Assembly: GCF_001592005.1 (NCBI RefSeq)
Contig: NZ_BCVZ01000004.1
Coordinates: 62,001-126,000 of the forward strand
DNA: 64,000 nt
Direction of reading: 5' to 3'
DNA from: Bacillus sonorensis NBRC 101234 = KCTC 13918
GTDB taxonomy: Bacteria; Bacillota; Bacilli; Bacillales; Bacillaceae
The position numbers were made by a program, and so were the translations under genes. Position 1 is the stretch's first letter. Each line of letters begins with the position of its first letter. The notes under the pieces are model-generated. The model did not search any database. It had not been told where the DNA came from and saw only the letters and a list, made by a program, of their open reading frames with translations. This document shows positions 60,362-64,000 of this stretch, piece after piece.

Positions 60362-63034
60362 ATGTCAGATCAATTTAACAGCCGCCAGGAACGGCGAAGA
60401 GCCCAACAGGGCAAAAGCAGGTCTAATACTCATTCTAAACCCAAGAAAAAGAAGAAAGCCGGACTATTTAAAAAGATTCTTTTATCTATTTTGATCATCG
60501 GCGTCATCGGCTTAATTGCCGGAGGTGTCACATTTGCAGTCATGGTGGCCGACGCACCGTCCCTTGACGAAGCCAAGCTGAAAACGCCGTATTCGTCCAC
60601 CATCTATGATAAAAACGGGAAAAAAATCGCGGAGCTCGGCTCGGAAAAACGGAAGTATGTGTCGATTAAAGATATACCGGATAATGTCAAAAACGCTTTC
60701 CTCGCGACAGAGGATGCCCGTTTCTACGATCACCACGGGGTTGACCCGATCCGTATCGGGGGAGCGCTTCTCGCAAACTTTGAGGGCGGATTCGGTTCAG
60801 AAGGCGGAAGTACGATCACACAGCAGGTCGTTAAAAACTCCCTTCTGTCACATGAAAAAACGCTGAAGCGAAAAGTCCAGGAAGTATGGCTGTCCCTTCA
60901 GCTTGAACGAAAATATTCAAAAGACGAAATTCTTGAAATGTATCTAAACCGGATTTATTTCTCACCGCAGGCTTATGGTGTCGGCAAAGCGGCAGAGCAG
61001 TTCTACGGAATCACCAATTTGAAGGACTTGACGGTGGAGCAGGCCGCGACGCTTGCCGGAATGCCGCAAAGCCCGAACAACTACAACCCGGTGAAACACC
61101 CTGAACAAGCCGAAAAAAGGCGGAATATCGTCTTAAGCCTGATGAACAAACACGGCTTCCTGTCAGACGCAGAATACAACAAAGCGAAAAAAGTGTCTGT
61201 GAAAAAAGGGCTTGTGTCGCCTAAACAGTATGCAAAAACAAACTCTAATAAATACAGTGACTTTGTCGAAGAAGCTGTAAAAGAAGTCGAATCTAAAGCA
61301 CATGTCACACCAAGTACAGACGGACTGAAAATTTACACGACGCTTGATACAGATGCACAGAATTATGTTGATGATCTTATGGAAAGCGATTCAATTCCGT
61401 ACACCGAGAAAATGCAGGCCGGTATAACACTGCTTGATACAAAAACCGGCGAAATCCGAGCGATCGGCGGCGGACGCAATCGAAATGCCGGCGATTGGAA
61501 CTATGCGGTTAATGAAAAACGTCAGCCGGGTTCAACGATCAAGCCGATCCTTGACTACGGCCCTGTCATCGAAAACGAAAAGTGGTCGACATATGAGCAA
61601 ATAAAAGATGAACCATATAAGTATTCCACAGGACAGGAAATTCATAACTACGACCACAGGTATAGAGATTGGATATCAATGAGAGAGGCGCTTGCCGATT
61701 CACGTAACATTCCGGCTTTAAAAGCGTTCCAGGCTGCCGGCAAGGAAAACGTCGCCAAGTTCGCAAAAGGTCTCGGTCTTTCGCTTGATTCAGATGAGAT
61801 GTCTGAGGCATATGCAATCGGAGGCTTCGGAAACGGTGTCTCCACTGTTCAAATGGCGGGCGCATACAGCGCGTTCGGTAACAATGGCTACTATAATGAG
61901 CCGCATTTCGTTACAAAAGTTGAATTCAATGACGGCACAAAACTTGACCTAAAGCCTGAGTCGAAAGCTGCAATGAGCGATTACACCGCGTTTATGATGA
62001 CGGATATGCTGAAAACCGCTGTTCAATCAGGAACGGGAACAGCCGCACAGGTCCCTGGCGTTACCGTAGCCGGAAAAACCGGAACAACGAACTTTGAAGA
62101 AGCCGACATTAAAAAATACGGCATCAATCCGAACGGTGCGAAAGATTCGTGGTTTGTCGGCTATACGCCGCAATATACAGCAGCCGTCTGGACCGGCAAA
62201 AAAGGCCATAATTCGCTGAGTGCGAGCGAACAGCAAATCGCCAAGATCTTGTTTAAACAGGTCATTGCCAAGGTTGACGATGGCAGCGGATCATTCAATA
62301 AGCCTGACAGCGTCGTGGAAGCGACCGTACTGAAAGGATCAAATCCGCCGGCGCTGGCAAGCAGCGGTACGCCAAGCGATAAAAAGACGACCGAGTATTT
62401 CGTGAAAGGCACACAGCCGACAACCGTTTCAAAGCAGTATGAAGAAAAAGAAGATGTAACAAAACCATCCGGCTTGAGCGCCGAGTATGATGAAGCATCG
62501 AAGAGCATTAAACTGAAGTGGTCATATTCAGGTGATGATGATGCTACATTTAAAGTCAAACAGTCGGTCGACGGAGGAGGATACAGCGAGATCCAAAACA
62601 GCAGCGCCAAAGAGGCCGTCATACCGAATGCCAAAGAAGGATCTGTCTACAGATTCCAAGTCACGGCCGTCACCGATGACAATGAAAGCGATCCGGCTTC
62701 TGTGACGCTTCAAGTCAATGCTGCCAGTGACGACGAGTCAAAAACAGATGAAGATCAGCAAAATCAAGATGACGATCAGAAGAACAAAGACGAAGATGAA
62801 GACAAAGATAAGCAAAACAACGGAAACACTGATCAGCCGGATGACCAAAAACAAAACCCTGGCGATACGGACAATAATAACCAAAATCAAAACCCGGGCA
62901 ATACGGACAACAACAATGGCAGAAAAGATGAAGATCAAGATGATTCTTCAGATTCCGGCAGCCAAAAACCAGGTAATGACAAAGATCAAACAAACAATTC
63001 CGGAAACCAGACAGAAACTCAATCCGGCAATTAA
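60362..63034 (+). CDS. ponA: Class A penicillin-binding protein PBP1
   Basis: An 890-residue membrane-anchored bifunctional cell-wall synthase. Cytosolic Lys/Arg-rich tail and one helix (about 40-62). Glycosyltransferase: EDARFYDHHG with the catalytic Glu (about 117), GGSTITQQVVKN (about 148). Transpeptidase: STIK (about 391), SRN (about 450), KTGT (about 571). A fibronectin type III-like domain (about 690-780) and a long Asp/Asn/Gln/Pro-rich tail follow. ATG at 60362 is after AAAGGTTGAGATGTT. GpsB (50.5 kb) is its partner. Ends at a strong terminator. Confidence 0.96.
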   Translation: MSDQFNSRQERRRAQQGKSRSNTHSKPKKKKKAGLFKKILLSILIIGVIGLIAGGVTFAVMVADAPSLDEAKLKTPYSSTIYDKNGKKIAELGSEKRKYVSIKDIPDNVKNAFLATEDARFYDHHGVDPIRIGGALLANFEGGFGSEGGSTITQQVVKNSLLSHEKTLKRKVQEVWLSLQLERKYSKDEILEMYLNRIYFSPQAYGVGKAAEQFYGITNLKDLTVEQAATLAGMPQSPNNYNPVKHPEQAEKRRNIVLSLMNKHGFLSDAEYNKAKKVSVKKGLVSPKQYAKTNSNKYSDFVEEAVKEVESKAHVTPSTDGLKIYTTLDTDAQNYVDDLMESDSIPYTEKMQAGITLLDTKTGEIRAIGGGRNRNAGDWNYAVNEKRQPGSTIKPILDYGPVIENEKWSTYEQIKDEPYKYSTGQEIHNYDHRYRDWISMREALADSRNIPALKAFQAAGKENVAKFAKGLGLSLDSDEMSEAYAIGGFGNGVSTVQMAGAYSAFGNNGYYNEPHFVTKVEFNDGTKLDLKPESKAAMSDYTAFMMTDMLKTAVQSGTGTAAQVPGVTVAGKTGTTNFEEADIKKYGINPNGAKDSWFVGYTPQYTAAVWTGKKGHNSLSASEQQIAKILFKQVIAKVDDGSGSFNKPDSVVEATVLKGSNPPALASSGTPSDKKTTEYFVKGTQPTTVSKQYEEKEDVTKPSGLSAEYDEASKSIKLKWSYSGDDDATFKVKQSVDGGGYSEIQNSSAKEAVIPNAKEGSVYRFQVTAVTDDNESDPASVTLQVNAASDDESKTDEDQQNQDDDQKNKDEDEDKDKQNNGNTDQPDDQKQNPGDTDNNNQNQNPGNTDNNNGRKDEDQDDSSDSGSQKPGNDKDQTNNSGNQTETQSGN

Positions 63035-63038
63035 AAAT

Positions 63039-63072
63039 AAAGACCACTCACAAATTGTGAGTGGTCTTTATT
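63039..63072. terminator. Bidirectional terminator, ponA / ypoC
   Basis: AAAGACCACTCAC-AAATT-GTGAGTGGTCTTT, perfect 13-bp stem with T run; strong. Confidence 0.92.
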
Positions 63073-63556
63073 TATTCATCGCGGCATATTTATAAAATTG
63101 TTTTTTCATTTCCGTAAACAGTTCATCAAGCTGGATAAAACAATGGTACTGGGTCGGCTTTAACAAGATGAATTCAAGACGTTCCGTCCAATTGATCGGC
63201 TTAACGGGAAAGTTTTTCTGAATGATCGTCTCCCATCTCAGCGTTGTGACGGGCTCTCTCATCGTCCAATGGAAGCTTGTGATCAAACAGCAGACCCCTT
63301 TTAGCATCTCGTCCCGGCTGCACCTTGATTTTCTCGTTTGAAAGACGGGAAGAAGCCCTTCTTTCGTATTCTCCCAGATTTGAAAAAGAAGCGGCACCCA
63401 TTCTTGGGCATTTTCCCATGGTTTTGCCGCCCCCTCCTCCATCAACAGATCAAAAAACAGCGGATTCTCAGACAGAATGGCAAGCCTGTCATCATGTTCA
63501 GGCTTGACCTTTCTGAGCGATTGTTCATATTCATATAAAAGTGAAACGCTTGTCAC
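63068..63556 (-). CDS. ypoC: YpoC conserved protein
   Basis: A 162-residue soluble protein with no domain I recognise. It has several Trp/Phe residues and WTERLEFILLKPTQYHCFIQ near the C-terminus. Starts at GTG 63556, which overlaps the nth TGA as GTGA, so it is coupled to nth. Conserved next to nth in Bacillus, as here. Confidence 0.8.
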   Translation of the reverse strand: MTSVSLLYEYEQSLRKVKPEHDDRLAILSENPLFFDLLMEEGAAKPWENAQEWVPLLFQIWENTKEGLLPVFQTRKSRCSRDEMLKGVCCLITSFHWTMREPVTTLRWETIIQKNFPVKPINWTERLEFILLKPTQYHCFIQLDELFTEMKKQFYKYAAMNK

Positions 63557-64000
63557 GGCAGCTTCACCAGTCCTTTTTTATAGCGCTTCTGCCCTTCCCG
63601 GCACAAAGAAAACAGCGGACATTCTTCACATTTCGGCCTTTGCGCTTTGCAGTGGTAGCGTCCGAAAAAGATGAGTCTATGGTGTGTGGCTGACCACTCT
63701 GACTCAGGTATTTTTTTCATCAGCGTTTTTTCGACTTCTGTAACTGAATCTTTCCAGCGGCAAAAGCCGAGCCTTTTCGACACCCTTTCTACATGAGTGT
63801 CTACGGCAATCGCCGGTACGCCGAACGCGACGGAGACGACGACATTGGCCGTTTTTCTCCCTACGCCAGGAAGCTTGACCAATTCATCTCTGTCTCTTGG
63901 GACTTCTCCCCCATATTCTTCGATCAGCATTTTGCACAGCTTTTGAATGTTTTTCGCTTTGTTGCGGTACAGACCGATCGACTTGATGTCCTGCTGAAGC
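63553..64000 (-). CDS. nth: Endonuclease III, partial (runs off right edge)
   Basis: DNA glycosylase/AP lyase for oxidised pyrimidines. The visible C-terminal 148 residues hold the helix-hairpin-helix with catalytic Lys LPGVGRKTANVV, the catalytic Asp in VDTHVERV, and the 4Fe-4S loop C-x6-C-x2-C-x5-C (HCKAQRPKCEECPLFSLC). The N-terminus is off the window; reading continues in frame to its last full codon (LQQDIKSIGLYRNKAKN). Upstream partner dnaD would lie further right in the usual order. Confidence 0.95.
   Translation of the reverse strand, partial: LQQDIKSIGLYRNKAKNIQKLCKMLIEEYGGEVPRDRDELVKLPGVGRKTANVVVSVAFGVPAIAVDTHVERVSKRLGFCRWKDSVTEVEKTLMKKIPESEWSATHHRLIFFGRYHCKAQRPKCEECPLFSLCREGQKRYKKGLVKLP

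Overview
The window reads as a chromosomal core segment of a Bacillus of the B. licheniformis/paralicheniformis group. Nearly every gene has a recognisable B. subtilis counterpart, and these run in the order of the B. subtilis yod and ypo-to-ypm blocks (yodQRST; msr, ypoP, ypnP, ypmTSRQP, ilvA, yplPQ, ypkP, dfrA, ypjQP, ypiP, brxA, ilvD, ypgRQ, bsaA, metA, ugtP, cspD, degR, ypzA, ypeQP, ypdPQ, sspL, ypcP, ypbS, dynA, bpsBA, pbuX-xpt, ypwA, ypvA, ypsC, rnpB, gpsB, ypsA, cotD, mrfBA, ypqEA, yppGFEDC, recU, ponA, ypoC, nth). The Shine-Dalgarno sites are strong GGAGG types, TTG and GTG starts are common, and A+T-rich sigma-A promoters are visible. Genes absent from strain 168, such as fhs, point to the licheniformis side of the group. 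I see no prophage, insertion sequence, CRISPR array or tRNA gene.

Layout. 1-4.0 kb: the sporulation-type lysine catabolism operon yodT-S-R-Q, reading off the left edge. 4.1-5.9 kb: a small junction with a decayed MFS gene, a tiny YjcZ-like membrane protein and an acetyltransferase, at the place where B. subtilis 168 carries spsM interrupted by SPbeta. 5.9-15 kb: fused MsrA-MsrB, MarR regulator YpoP, MATE exporter YpnP, a DUF4397 protein, the YpmTSR and YpmQ lipoprotein cluster, a DegV protein and IlvA. 15.3-17 kb: YplP, a sigma-54-activator-like ATPase that lacks the GAFTGA loop and whose extended -10 promoter sits between two arms of an 11-bp inverted repeat. 17-28 kb: folate, branched-chain amino acid, redox and one-carbon genes (dfrA, brxA, ilvD, bsaA, fhs, metA). 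28.4 kb: a 6S-2-like RNA just upstream of ugtP. 30-35 kb: cold shock, DegR, two RNase-HI-fold proteins and small spore proteins. 35.5-41 kb: the double dynamin DynA, a Fur-controlled micro-ORF and the alkylpyrone pair bpsA/bpsB. 41.6-43.8 kb: xpt-pbuX under a guanine riboswitch. 45-50.5 kb: a DinG-like helicase, a highly repetitive Tyr/Lys/His spore-coat-like protein, an rRNA methyltransferase and RNase P RNA. 50.5-64 kb: gpsB, cotD, mrfAB repair genes, small spore genes, recU-ponA and nth.

How they work together. Several neighbour sets form clear units: lysine catabolism (yodTSRQ), purine salvage (xpt-pbuX behind the riboswitch), polyketide synthesis and O-methylation (bpsA-bpsB), DNA repair (mrfA-mrfB, and recU/nth at the right edge), and cell-wall growth (recU-ponA, gpsB). 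Sporulation is a recurring theme: yodTSRQ, sspL, sspM, a gamma-SASP-like gene, cotD, yppG and the repetitive coat-like gene.

The most interesting items for follow-up are the GAFTGA-less YplP with its palindromic promoter, the Fur-box micro-ORF between bpsB and dynA, the 48-nt-repeat coat-like gene, the hairpin that would bury the brxA Shine-Dalgarno, and several unannotated small membrane peptides. I did not find a clearly new multi-gene defence or metabolic system.
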